DNA of 64,000 nucleotides from Desertihabitans aurantiacus (GCF_003344635.1 NZ_QPKK01000001.1:1-64000); one strand, 5' to 3'; counted from the first letter of the stretch, positions 51,609-60,667 are shown. The notes: generated by a model from the letters alone, not told the origin. Program-made: numbers and translations.

Positions 51609-51785
51609 TTTCGAGCGGCGATTCTGAGCCAGCGTGTCGCCGACCTGGCGAGACCGCTCGAAAACCATCGTCACTGGTCCGGCTCCGGAGGATCACGCGA
51701 TCTGTGACGTATCCCTGCTCGGCTCTGCCAGGTTGCAGTTGTCGCCCCATCACCGTGCATCTCACCGTGCGGGGCATACGTGCAT
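51609..51785 (+). repeat. hairpin-repeat copy f (long form)
   Basis: TTTCGAGCGG (51609-51618) pairs perfectly with CCGCTCGAAA (51654-51663) over a 35-nt loop that holds an inner GCCAG/CTGGC stem. Then ACCATCGTCACTGG, GTGACGTATCC (51702-51712), GTTGCAGTTG (51732-51741) and CGTGCGGGG...ACGTGCATC. Direct repeat of copy e, so the LysR-MFS-SDR module sits between two copies. No gene is seen in 51479-51898. Confidence 0.85.
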
Positions 51786-51898
51786 CCGCTCGCCTTGTGG
51801 GGTGCCGGTCACCGACTGGACGGCCTGGGCCAGTGAGGGGCCCCCTTGAGCGTCGCGGTGTCGAGTCCGCCCGTGCGACCCGTGGGGACTGTGCAGGG

Positions 51899-52851
51899 TC
51901 AGCAGCCGGCGTCGCGGGCGGCGTCAGCCAGTCCCTCGAACGCTCGATCGACCCATCCTTCGGTGAGTGTGGCCGACCCCATCGTGGCCGGCTTGTCGAT
52001 GAGGTGGAACTTCAGGTTGTCGATGTGGGCCAGGATCCGTAGCCAGGGCAGCGCCCTCAGCTCGACCTCGGGCAGTGGTCGCTCGTCGACGTAGCCCTGC
52101 AGGAACGAGTCGGCGAAGGCAGTCGACAATGCTCCGGCCAAGTCCTCGACCTGCCAGCCTGGTCCGGCGAGGTCGAAGTCGTAGAAGTAGACGATGCCGT
52201 CCTGGTCGACGTGGATGTTGTCCAGCGACGCGTCGCCGTGTCGGAGACCCCATCGCAGGCCCTGGTCAGCCAGACGCTCCAGCTCGGCTCGCGCTGCGGC
52301 GGCGCTGCGCTGCACTAGTCGCTGCTGAGTGCTCCCGGGGTGAAGCACCGCACTGACCGTTCTGGTTCGTCACCTCGTCGCACGCTGCGTCGCGGATAGG
52401 TGCTGGTGAACGCGTCGGCGGCATTGTGGATTCGGGCGAGGGCGGCACCGACCGACTGGTACAAGCCGTCGCTCCATGGCGGTTGTGGCTTGCTGCCAGG
52501 AACCCATCGGGTCAACGTGAAGCAGCGCGGTCCCTCCGGTGCTTCCAAGACTCCGGCCGAGCTCCCGGTGGTCGTCGCGACGTCCGCTGCCACCGGCAGA
52601 CCGGCCTCGACCAGGTAGCGGGCCAGCTGTTGCTCCCAGCGGACCTCGTCGGCTTCCAGCCGTCCCGTTCCGTAGACCTTCAGCACGTAGGTATCGGTCC
52701 CGGTGTCGATGCGGTAGACGTCGTTCATGAACGAGCGCACCAGGGTGGCGGCAGAGGGCTGGATCGAGTAGTTGTGTGCGACCAGCTCCATCGCGGTGGC
52801 CACCGACGGGAGGGACCTGGCCCAGGGGCTCGTCGGCGACGAAGTGCTCAC
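51899..52851 (-). pseudogene. APH-family kinase with frameshift
   Basis: N-lobe frame: MELVAHNYSIQPSAATLVRS, TYVLKVYG (ATP-site Lys), FTLTRWVPG. C-lobe frame: LRWGLRHGDASLDNIHVDQD and YFYDFDLAGPGWQVEDLA (HGD and DFD motifs). They meet near 52335; the whole span is not a multiple of three. The spectinomycin/homoserine-kinase-type fold is complete across both frames. Frameshift or base error. Confidence 0.7.
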
Positions 52852-52968
52852 AGGTGTGCAAGGTACGGGCCGCCCGGGCGTGCCCGCACCAACATTCTGT
52901 CGTCGGAGTGCGCTATAGGATCACAGCCCGCTGAGGAATCCCTCCGCAGGCGTCAGCACGCCGATCGG

Positions 52969-53238
52969 TCATCGGAGCAGGCGTTGTGCCGCCTCGGGTG
53001 ACTCCTCGGTCGCCCAGGCGAGGAGTCGGGAGTGCCAGCGCCCGAGGCGATGGCGGGCCGGCTCGGGAACCTCGGGATTGGACTGCCAGGACGACCACTC
53101 ATCGCTACGCAACCAGCCGAGGCACCCGACGACCCGGTAGGCGAACAGCAGATCGGGTGAAACACGCTTGCCGTACCCGGCGAAGAAGGACGACGGTAGA
53201 CCGTCGAGTCCCCTTCGAGGGAAGCACTGAAGCAGCAT
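52969..53238 (-). pseudogene. C-terminal fragment, probably of an APH-like kinase
   Basis: Frame of 89 codons: SSFFAGYGKRVSPDLLFAYR, VVGCLGWLRSDEW, then RLGRWHSRLLAWATEESPEAAQ. The AGYG...LLxAYR pattern resembles the C-terminal helices of phosphotransferases. No catalytic residues or ribosome site; upstream DNA (53239-53577) reads as nothing recognisable. Probably a truncated gene. Confidence 0.4.
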
Positions 53239-53577
53239 CGCTGCCTATCGACCCGGCTTGCATCAGTCCACAGGCGGACCTTCTTCGCGATGGCCACCTC
53301 GCTGGTGATGGCGGGCCGTTGTCCGGGATTAGTCATGCCGCGCGTGGTGACGAGATCCGCGGTCCACTGACGACCGTCACTGAACAGTCGAATGCGTGGC
53401 GCCCAGGATGTCCGAGCGGTGGCATCTCGGAACGCTCCCAGCCAACCTCCCGCATCGACAATCCAGCGAGAAATGCGGCGACTCCCGCCACAGCCCACAC
53501 CACCCCATTGGCCCAGCTACTTCAGGGCGGCACCATGGGGCCGTGGCTGGGCGACGAGGGGGCGCCAGTGGTGACCG
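53239..53577. other. gene-free stretch
   Basis: Open frames exist on both strands but none has a ribosome site, recognisable motif or sensible composition. GACCGTCACTGAAC at 53377-53390 resembles the end of repeat copy g but has no hairpin partner. Confidence 0.3.
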
Positions 53578-53934
53578 ATGACTGAGGACTCATCGAGCGT
53601 TGAGGTCCTCATCCGGTTGTTCGCCGGCTGGGCAGAGTCGGAGCTGTGGCACGACGGGCCGGTCCCCTACGAGGAAGCGCGCCTGGACCCCTCCCTGGTC
53701 ACTCGGCTGCAGGAGTGGGCGAACGAGCACTACCGCGCCTACGCCGAGCACGGCGACAGCCCGACCGACACCCGCGACCGACTGGCTCACCACGGTGTGG
53801 CACTGGCCCAAGAGGTGGCGCAGCAGCTGGGCGATGGCTTCATCGTGGAGGTCGACGATCCGACCCGCCCCGGAAAGCTCCGACTTCGAGGGGACAGCCG
53901 CGAGCTCGGAGGCTGCTGCCGCCCTACGGGCTAG
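53578..53934 (+). CDS. hypothetical protein, 118 aa
   Basis: Small acidic protein; LIRLFAGWAESELWHDG, ARLDPSLVTRLQEWANEHYRAY and HHGVALAQEVAQQLGDGFIVEV look like genuine helical coding sequence. The C-terminus after RPGKLRLRG may be frameshifted, because the +1 frame continues plausibly (SDFEGTAASSEAAAALRARA) to 54067. I do not know the family. Downstream 53935-54063 is otherwise empty. Confidence 0.5.
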   Translation: MTEDSSSVEVLIRLFAGWAESELWHDGPVPYEEARLDPSLVTRLQEWANEHYRAYAEHGDSPTDTRDRLAHHGVALAQEVAQQLGDGFIVEVDDPTRPGKLRLRGDSRELGGCCRPTG

Positions 53935-54063
53935 AGCGATCAGCGCCCGGGCCCGACAAGAGCAGCTGCGGAAGTCGGCGCAGGACAGGACCTGCTACTG
54001 GACTGCATCCAGTTCGACCGCAGGACCAGCCGGTGCGGATGATGGCGCTGAGGCCCGACCTGA

Positions 54064-54129
54064 GTAAAGCACACTTGTCATGAGTGGCAAGCATGCTTTA
54101 CGTTGGGCGCATGTCAAAGACACTTGTCA
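54064..54129 (+). promoter_or_regulatory. operator region of the membrane protein/XRE pair
   Basis: GTAAAGC (54064-54070) and GCTTTAC (54095-54101) form a perfect inverted repeat. Inside lies CACTTGTCA (54072-54080), repeated directly at 54121-54129 within the first codons, and TGGCAAG in inverted sense. This is the kind of site bound by small XRE repressors of such modules. Confidence 0.6.
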
Positions 54130-54500
54130 CTCCTGCGAAGACCTACCACCGCGAACTCGCGGTGGCGATCGCGGCGTACGTCGTCCTGCTGCTGATCGCA
54201 GTCCTGGCACTCCCTGCTCTTGAGACGTCACCTTGGCGGTGGCCGTTGATGGTGCTGCCGGTGCTGCCCGGCCTCGGCGTGGCGTGGGCGCTGCTGCGCT
54301 TCATCCGCCGCAGCGACGAGCTGCAGAGCCGGATCGTGGTGGAGTCGCTGGCGATCGGCTTCGCCCTCGGTTCGCTGGCCACGCTGGGCTACGGCTTCCT
54401 GCAGCTGGCCGGGGCGCCGCCGCTGTCGTGGATCTTCGTGTGGCCGGTCTACGGGCTGTCCTGGGCGGTCGGCTCCCTGATCGCCCGGCTCCGGTACTGA
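54111..54500 (+). CDS. four-helix membrane protein of an XRE-linked module
   Basis: A 129-aa protein with four hydrophobic helices and the loop LRFIRRSDELQSRIVVESLAIGFALGS, which resembles DUF2178-like proteins encoded beside YgzD/XRE regulators. ATG at 54111 lies after the operator; the longer frame would start inside it. The regulator gene follows after 9 bp. Confidence 0.75.
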   Translation: MSKTLVTPAKTYHRELAVAIAAYVVLLLIAVLALPALETSPWRWPLMVLPVLPGLGVAWALLRFIRRSDELQSRIVVESLAIGFALGSLATLGYGFLQLAGAPPLSWIFVWPVYGLSWAVGSLIARLRY

Positions 54501-54509
54501 GGCACCGCG

Positions 54510-54731
54510 GTGGAGAACATCATCCGGGACCTGCGCCTCGACCGCGGCTGGACCCAGGCCGACCTCGCCGCCCAGCTCGGAGTGTCACGCCAGACCGTGA
54601 ACTCGCTGGAGAAGGGGCGCTACGACCCCAGCCTGCCGCTCGCCTTCACCATCTCCCGCGTGCTCGGCCGACCGATCGAGCAGATCTTCACTCCAGCCGA
54701 CCACCTGCCCGACGGTCCCGCCGCGGGGTGA
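54510..54731 (+). CDS. small XRE-family repressor
   Basis: A 73-aa Cro/CI-type helix-turn-helix protein: NIIRDLRLDRGWTQADLAAQLGVSRQTVNSLEKGRYDPSL. Nearly the whole protein is the DNA-binding domain, as in YgzD-type regulators. GTG start. Likely autoregulates through the repeats at 54064-54129. The following 54732-55028 shows no supported feature. Confidence 0.88.
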   Translation: MENIIRDLRLDRGWTQADLAAQLGVSRQTVNSLEKGRYDPSLPLAFTISRVLGRPIEQIFTPADHLPDGPAAG

Positions 54732-55028
54732 CCCGCGCACCTCGCGGCCTTGCTGAGCGGTGCTCGGTGTCTGGGCTCGCGGTGCCCACACCAGCGCGGC
54801 GCCAGCGAGCGCCTCGGACCGGTGGGCGTTGGGGCACGGCGTCTGCTAGCGGCAGGACGTGGGGGTAGGACTTCACCAGCCGACCCCTCATCGCACGCGA
54901 GAGCAGCCTCCGAGCCAGACTGCTGCGAGCCCGCGCGTCACCAGGTCTACGCCGCTGCCGTGCCGGATGGCGTACACCGGCTGCCCATAACCAGTCGCCA
55001 TGTTCGCCGGCACGGATCAAGATCAGGC

Positions 55029-55559
55029 ATGGCGATGATATGCCGTCTGCAGCGCGACGACGACCAGGACCTGATCTATGACGTCCACAGAGCAGCGTTC
55101 GCCTCAGATCTGCACGGCCGGCTTCCGGCTGCGATCGGCTCAAGCCCGCAGTTCGTGCCAGGGTGGTCGTGGGTGATCGAGCGTGACGACGAGCTGATCG
55201 GTCATGGGATGGCGAGCTGGACATTCCTCGACCTCGACGGCGGTGGATCGGTCGACGTGCCGCACCTGTCCCCCCTCGCAGTCCTGCCCGGACACCAGCG
55301 GCGCGGGGCCGGCTCGGCGCTGATCGGCGCGATCACTGATGCCGTCGACCTCGCTGGCGCCCCGTTCCTGCTGCTGGAAGGGTCGCCGGGGTTCTACGGC
55401 CGGTTCGGCTTCCAGGACGCACGGATCCACGGCGTCCGCTTCCCGTTGCCCCCTGGAGCACCAGCAGGAGCCGGACAGCTTCGCCCGCTGACGTCCTACC
55501 GGCAGCTGGCAGGGCGCGTCAGGTACCCGCCTGCCTTCCTCGCGGCGACTACTGCATGA
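55029..55559 (+). CDS. GNAT N-acetyltransferase (YhbS-like)
   Basis: A 176-aa acetyltransferase. VPHLSPLAVLPGHQRRGAGSALIGA is the acetyl-CoA-binding block (QRRGxG), and LLLEGSPGFYGRFGFQDA the typical YhbS C-terminal block. ATG at 55029. Single-gene unit; substrate unknown. Confidence 0.85.
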   Translation: MAMICRLQRDDDQDLIYDVHRAAFASDLHGRLPAAIGSSPQFVPGWSWVIERDDELIGHGMASWTFLDLDGGGSVDVPHLSPLAVLPGHQRRGAGSALIGAITDAVDLAGAPFLLLEGSPGFYGRFGFQDARIHGVRFPLPPGAPAGAGQLRPLTSYRQLAGRVRYPPAFLAATTA

Positions 55560-55674
55560 AGGCATCTCGGAGCAGATCGCCGAGGAGGTCGACGAGAACC
55601 GCCCCATACGTGAAGTGTGATGCGAGGCACGGGGGACTCACCGTTCGGCATCGGCCGTACGACGGGACTGCGTA

Positions 55675-56645
55675 GTGGTGGATCGCGAGATGGGGCTGCG
55701 AGACCGCGTGGTTGCTTTCACCTGCCGGGAGTTGCGCTGGCAGAGCTGTCACGTGATCTCCGGAGCCAGCGGGTACGCCAACGACGTGTGGCGGCTCTCC
55801 GGTGAGGGTGAGCAGGTCCTGGTCAAAGTCAGGAATATCCCCGAGGAGGATCCTCGACAGATCGACGGTTACGCACGCGCACACACTCATGGCTGCGTGC
55901 GGCTTCCCCACGCCGCGGCTACTCGCCCTCGACCGGGCAGCTGAGGACTTCGGGGGGCGACAGGTTTCCATTCTGCAGTTCTGGCCGGGTCGGTCTCTGG
56001 CTGATTCAGTTGCTGGCAGCGCCGGACTCGACGCCAAGCTGGGTCATGTCGAGTTGTTCGGGGCGACCACGGCACAGCCTGCATGCGGTGCCTGTGGAGC
56101 CTGACGTCGAATGGATCGACGGTGCAGGAGGGCTTCACGCGTCGTGGGAAGAGGTCGACTGCGAACGATCGACATCGCCGCCGACGAGGTGTCCAACGCA
56201 GATCGATCCGTCAACGGAGCGGATGAGGCAGCTCAGCTCGCAGAGCGGGCAGCTGATCGCCTCCGGCGCCTGACCAGCAGCATCGGCATCGAGCGCCCGT
56301 CCCTGGTGCATAGGGACCTGCACCTGGGAAACGTCCTCTTCTCCGACGCCAGCACCCCGTTCATCATCGACTTCGAGATGGTGAGGGAGTGGGACCCGGT
56401 CTTCGACCTTGTCAAAGCTCTGTCGGTGCTCAGTAGCTCGACAACAGTGACCGAGGCGTTCCTCAGCGCATACGAGAGCGTACGCACTTGAGGATGACTG
56501 GCGGTGGCGCCTGTTCGTCTACCGGGGCCTCGGTGGCTTGCTCAGTGTCGCTGAACTGCTCGACGGGAACTTCGCGTACAGATCGAGCCCGCCTCGCTTC
56601 GCATGTGGCTCGACGCCGATCTGGATGCTGCGCGGGGTCGAGGAT
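55675..56645 (+). pseudogene. decayed APH-family kinase
   Basis: Pieces of one kinase in successive frames: RELRWQSCHVISGASGYAND with VLVKVRN (N-lobe Lys), then CGFPTPRLLALD and FWPGRSLADSV, then SLVHRDLHLGNVLFSD with FIIDFEMV (HxDxxxxN and DFE), then WRLFVYRGLGGLLSVAELLDGN. At least three frameshifts. The catalytic motifs are still readable, so decay is recent. Confidence 0.75.
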
Positions 56646-56755
56646 CGCCGACTGACACAACGGCAGGCGGTCTGGGGAGCACGCTCATCCACGGCTGATC
56701 GAGACCCCAGCTCGAAACACCAAGCGCACGATGGCGACCGCGGAGCGGCTCAGGG

Positions 56756-57313
56756 TCAGCGGATACCGCTCACCCGGAAGTCAGCGCGTCCGGCTGCGCC
56801 GTCGCTCGCGAAGAAGGACGCTTCTTCCCGCATCCACCGCTCCCACAGGCCCCGGTGCTCCTGCCCATCCCGCTGGAGGCCACGGCGCAGCCGGTCCGCT
56901 GGCGGAGCTTCGACCCACACCCGGCAGGCGAGGCGCGATGAGATCGCAGCGCGGGTGCAGGTCACCCCTTCGACGACGACCACGGGAGCCCACGGCACGG
57001 TTCGCCACGGACCCAGGGTGTCGCCGGTCCAGTCGGTCCAGTCCCGCTGCTGGTAGCGGACGTCCCGACCATCGAACAGCGGGTCCAGCACCTGCTGCTC
57101 GAAGCGTGGCCACCACCCGGCGAAGTCGTTCCAGGAGACGAAGTCGTCGACCGGGATGAGTGGCGCATCGAGCGCCCGGGCGAGGGGGACGGCCAGGGTG
57201 CTCTTCCCCGAGCCGGAGGGGCCGTCGATCCCGACGATGCGAACCCCGTCCAGCTCTGCGGCGAGGGTGGCTTCGGCGATGGCCGCCACGATCGGGTCAC
57301 TCGATCCGGGCAT
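56756..57313 (-). CDS. uridine-kinase-like P-loop protein
   Basis: A 185-aa P-loop kinase. Walker A GPSGSGKST at 31-39; VDDFVSWNDFAGWWPRF gives the substrate-side Asp, as in uridine kinase/Udk-like proteins of actinomycetes; VVVVEGVTCTR is the Walker B region. Start ATG. Lies at the edge between the second island and the core-like end. Confidence 0.83.
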   Translation of the reverse strand: MPGSSDPIVAAIAEATLAAELDGVRIVGIDGPSGSGKSTLAVPLARALDAPLIPVDDFVSWNDFAGWWPRFEQQVLDPLFDGRDVRYQQRDWTDWTGDTLGPWRTVPWAPVVVVEGVTCTRAAISSRLACRVWVEAPPADRLRRGLQRDGQEHRGLWERWMREEASFFASDGAAGRADFRVSGIR

Positions 57314-57393
57314 GCGAGCAGGCTAGGTCGAGGGTCAGCGACTGAACACCCGTAGGGACGACTGCGGTGGACCCGGAAGGCCGGGGCCCTGGT

Positions 57394-58365
57394 TCAGCGG
57401 TCCGTGCGGACCGAACAGGTGGTGGCCCGTCCGCGGAGCCAGCCGACACGACGCAGCAGCAGGCCCGCGAGGGCGACCGCCAGGGCGACCAGCACCAGCT
57501 GCCACGAGACGCCGGCGGTGGTGAGCGCGGCGCCGAACACCTGCAGACCGGCGGCGACGGCCTCGGCCGGCTGGCCCAGCAGCACCCGTGAGCCGGTCGC
57601 GTAGGAGACCGCGGTCAGCCCGGCGGGAACCACCCACAGCAGCGCCAGGTCGACCAGCCAGGCGACCACCCGGCCGACCGAGGAGACACCGCACCAGGCC
57701 AGCACCAGCCCGACCAGCACCGCGGGCACCCAGCGGGCCCCGCCCAGCAGCGCGGTCTGCCAGTCCGAGGCGATGCTGCCGAACGGCGCCACCAGGGCGT
57801 TCACCCAGATGCCGACGGCCAGCGCCGCGAACGCCCCGCCGACCGCGGCCCCGGCCGGCGGCGCCACCGCGAGCAGGACCAGCACGACCAGCCCGAGCAC
57901 GACGGCGACGGTCGTCACCGCGAGCAGCGCGGCGAGGTAGAGGTCGGCCCGCGGGTCGTCGGCCAGACCGTCCGCCACCACCTGCGCGGTCTGTGCCGTG
58001 GCGAGGACGGCCGCGACGAACCAGCCGGACCCGGCGAGCAGTGCCACCCGGGCCCGTCCCCCGCGGCCGAGCCGGGCGAGGGCACCGACGACCGCCGCCC
58101 CGGTGACGACGAGGCCGAGGACGAGCGTCAGCGCGTACTGGCTGAAGGGGAGCAGCACACGCGGCATCTGCTCCGGCAGCACCTCCACCGCCCACAGGTT
58201 CTGCAGCGGGAGCCGGAGCCCGGTGACCAGCCAGGGCAGCAGCCCCAGGCCGAACCCAGCCACCCCGAACAGCACGTGCAGGACGGCGACGAGGGGCCCG
58301 CGCCGCGGCGCCAGCGGCCCGTGGTCCGAACGGGCGGCGTCCTCGTCGGGAATCGTGCGGCTCAC
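57394..58365 (-). CDS. multi-pass membrane protein
   Basis: A 323-aa protein with about eight hydrophobic segments (VAVLHVLFGVAGFGLGLLPW; LALLWVVPAGLTAVS among them). No recognised motif. GTG start follows the hydrolase gene by 37 bp, so the two are co-transcribed, hydrolase first. Function unknown. Confidence 0.7.
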   Translation of the reverse strand: MSRTIPDEDAARSDHGPLAPRRGPLVAVLHVLFGVAGFGLGLLPWLVTGLRLPLQNLWAVEVLPEQMPRVLLPFSQYALTLVLGLVVTGAAVVGALARLGRGGRARVALLAGSGWFVAAVLATAQTAQVVADGLADDPRADLYLAALLAVTTVAVVLGLVVLVLLAVAPPAGAAVGGAFAALAVGIWVNALVAPFGSIASDWQTALLGGARWVPAVLVGLVLAWCGVSSVGRVVAWLVDLALLWVVPAGLTAVSYATGSRVLLGQPAEAVAAGLQVFGAALTTAGVSWQLVLVALAVALAGLLLRRVGWLRGRATTCSVRTDR

Positions 58366-58402
58366 GCCCGCGACCCTATGGCGCGCGGGGCGCGGTGTCG
58401 GC

Positions 58403-59248
58403 TCAGCGCTCGAGCGGGTGCGCGTCGAGGTGCTCCAGCAGCAGGCCGGCGAGCTCGTCGGGCCGCTCCTCCGGCACCCAGTGCGAGACGCCGGGCAGCG
58501 CCACGAACCGGTAGGGCCCGTCGACGAAGACGGCGGTGCCCTCCGCCGCGCGCCGGCCCAGGGCGGGGTCTCGGTCGCTCCACACGTAGAGGGTGGGTAC
58601 GCCGATCCTCCCCGTCCGCAGCCGCCCGGGCAGCCGGAGGGCGCGGTACCAGTTGACGGCGCCGGTGGCCGTGTCCGGGTCGGCGAGCAGCCGTACCGCC
58701 GCCTCCGGCTCCGGCATGCCGGTGCGGGCCAGCATCGTGCGGACCACCGCCCCGCCACGCGCCCGGAACACCCGCTCGGCCAGACCGGGCACCTGGAAGG
58801 CCAGCACGTACCAGGAGCGCAGTGCCTGGGTGCCGAGGAAGGAGCGGGACAACGCCGCCGGGTGCGGGACCGAGACCGCGCACAGGCTGGCCACCCGGTC
58901 GGCGTGCCTGCCGGCGAGCGTCCAGCCGACGGCGGCGCCCCAGTCGTGGCCCACCAGGTGGAAGCGGTCGGCCCCGGCGGCGTCGGCCAGGGCCAGCACG
59001 TCGGCCACCAGCAGGGCCAGGTCGTAGCGGGCGACGTCGGCCGGTCGGGCCCCGGGTGAGTAGCCGCGCTGGTCCGGCGCCAGCACCCGGTAGCCACCGG
59101 CCACCAGGTGTGGGACGACGCCCGCCCAGCTCGCCGAGGTCTGCGGGAACCCGTGCAGGGCGATGACGACCGGGCCGTCCAGCGGGCCCTCGTCGCGGAC
59201 CTCGAAGGTGAGGCCGTCGGCCGTGAAGCGGGTCAGTCGTCCGGTCAC
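58403..59248 (-). CDS. alpha/beta hydrolase (epoxide hydrolase-like)
   Basis: A 281-aa enzyme. HGFPQTS at 32; nucleophile Asp102 in VGHDWGAAVG; late His in PGVSHWVPEE. GxDW is the soluble epoxide hydrolase pattern. GTG at 59248 chosen; the longer frame is unsupported. Divergent from the small lipoprotein gene with only 43 bp between starts. Confidence 0.85.
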   Translation of the reverse strand: MTGRLTRFTADGLTFEVRDEGPLDGPVVIALHGFPQTSASWAGVVPHLVAGGYRVLAPDQRGYSPGARPADVARYDLALLVADVLALADAAGADRFHLVGHDWGAAVGWTLAGRHADRVASLCAVSVPHPAALSRSFLGTQALRSWYVLAFQVPGLAERVFRARGGAVVRTMLARTGMPEPEAAVRLLADPDTATGAVNWYRALRLPGRLRTGRIGVPTLYVWSDRDPALGRRAAEGTAVFVDGPYRFVALPGVSHWVPEERPDELAGLLLEHLDAHPLER

Positions 59249-59291
59249 CGTGCTAGCGTCGCAGACCTCCGACCGCCGCCGAGGAGCACCC

Positions 59292-59534
59292 ATGACCCTC
59301 CCGCTGATGATCCGCACCGCACTCGCCGCTCTCGCGCTGGCGCTGCTCACCGTGCTGAGCACCTGCGGCGGCGAGGCACCCGTGGTGCCGCAGACCGAGC
59401 AGCAGGAGGACGGCGGCAGCGACGACGGTGGCGACGACGACGGTCAGGACGACGGCGGTGACGACGAGGCCGGGGACGAGGCGGGCCAGGACGACAACGC
59501 CGAGGACGACGCCGACGACCAGGGCGACGACTGA
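59292..59534 (+). CDS. tiny Asp-rich lipoprotein-like protein
   Basis: An 80-aa product: signal peptide with LSTC lipobox-like end (Cys at 25; Thr at -1 is atypical), then about 50 residues of almost only Asp, Glu, Gly and Gln (DDGGDDDGQDDGGDDE). Strongly acidic, disordered, perhaps cation-binding at the cell surface. GAGGAG upstream of the ATG. Family unknown. Confidence 0.6.
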   Translation: MTLPLMIRTALAALALALLTVLSTCGGEAPVVPQTEQQEDGGSDDGGDDDGQDDGGDDEAGDEAGQDDNAEDDADDQGDD

Positions 59535-59651
59535 CCCCTCCCGCGAGCCGGTCCGGGCATGACGTCCGTCCTGCTGCGGGGATGAGCGACGCACCGTTCC
59601 CGGTGAGCTGACGCCCTGCCGCCGGCGCCGCCGCGGCCGGAGGCTGGAGTC

Positions 59652-60647
59652 ATGTCCGAGACGCTGCCCTCCTCCACCCGTCCGCTGCGCGACGTGCACC
59701 CGGCCCCCCAGCCGCCCGCTCCCGTCGACACGTCGGCCCTGCCGACCGGCCCGACCCCGTACCACCACTTCCTCCGCACCCCTCGCAGCCGCTGGTGGCG
59801 CGCCGCGCTGTCCATCGTGCTGCTGGTGGTCGCCTACCTGGTGATCAGCTTCGGTCTCGGCATGGCGCTGGTGGTCGTCTCGCTGGTGGCCGGTCTCGAT
59901 CTCGTGCCCGTGGACGGGTCGACGATGACCATGACGCCCGCACTGCTCCTGGTCAACAACATCGCCCTGGCGCTGCTGATCCCCGTGTCGCTCGGCCTGC
60001 AGCGCCTCCTGCACGGCCAGTCCGGACGCTGGTTGCACTCGGTGCACGGTCGCTTCCGCTGGAACCTGGCGCTGCGGCTCGCGGCGGTGCTGCTGCCGCT
60101 GTGGGCGGTGTACGCGATCGGGTTCACCCTCTTCGCCCCGGAGATGGCCGGGGCGGGCGGGGCGCCGGCGACCCTGGTCAGCACCACCGTGATGCTGCTG
60201 ATCACGCTGCTCACCACGCCGCTGCAGGCCGCCGGTGAGGAGTACGCCGCCCGCGGCATCCTGGCCCGCAGCTTCGCCTCCTTCACCAGCCACCCGACCG
60301 CGGCGCTGGTGCTCGCCCTGGTGCCGGCGAACCTGCTGTTCATGGTCGCCCACGGCGCCGGCGACTGGACGCTGGCCGCCTACTACTTCGGCTTCGGGCT
60401 GGCCTGCTCGTTGGTCACCTGGCGCACCGGCGGCGTCGAGGCGGCCGTGGTGCTGCACGCGGTCAACAACACCACCCTGTTCGCGGTCGCCGCCTTCCTC
60501 ACCAGCGAGATCGTCATCGACCGCAGCGCCGGCACCGGCGGGCCGATCATGCTGGTCCCGCTCGCGGTCATGGCGCTGACCACCGCCGGCATCTGGGTCT
60601 GGTCCCGCCGCCGCGGTCTCGCCACCGCCGCCGACCCGACCGCCTGA
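59652..60647 (+). CDS. CPBP intramembrane protease, paralogue 1
   Basis: A 331-aa membrane protease. Pro-rich cytoplasmic N-terminus ending in PYHHFLRTPRSRWWR; motif 1 AGEEYAARG near residue 196; motif 2 FMVAHG; motif 3 VVLHAVNN. First of three tandem paralogues sharing all these blocks. The upstream 59560-59650 shares a CGTCCTGC...GCGGGG...GAG...GCACCG pattern with the region upstream of paralogue 3. Confidence 0.87.
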   Translation: MSETLPSSTRPLRDVHPAPQPPAPVDTSALPTGPTPYHHFLRTPRSRWWRAALSIVLLVVAYLVISFGLGMALVVVSLVAGLDLVPVDGSTMTMTPALLLVNNIALALLIPVSLGLQRLLHGQSGRWLHSVHGRFRWNLALRLAAVLLPLWAVYAIGFTLFAPEMAGAGGAPATLVSTTVMLLITLLTTPLQAAGEEYAARGILARSFASFTSHPTAALVLALVPANLLFMVAHGAGDWTLAAYYFGFGLACSLVTWRTGGVEAAVVLHAVNNTTLFAVAAFLTSEIVIDRSAGTGGPIMLVPLAVMALTTAGIWVWSRRRGLATAADPTA

Positions 60648-60667
60648 CCACCGGGGGCGGGCGCACC

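Noticed and set aside
6744-51785. Canonical integron attC sites
   Set aside because: Hairpin geometry is similar, but the RYYYAAC and GTTRRRY boxes are not present, copies occur in both orientations, and no integron integrase is in the window; kept as an attC-like idea only.
53369-53392. Further repeat copy (GACCGTCACTGAAC)
   Set aside because: Shares 11 bases with copy g, but no stem or CTCGAAAAC part.
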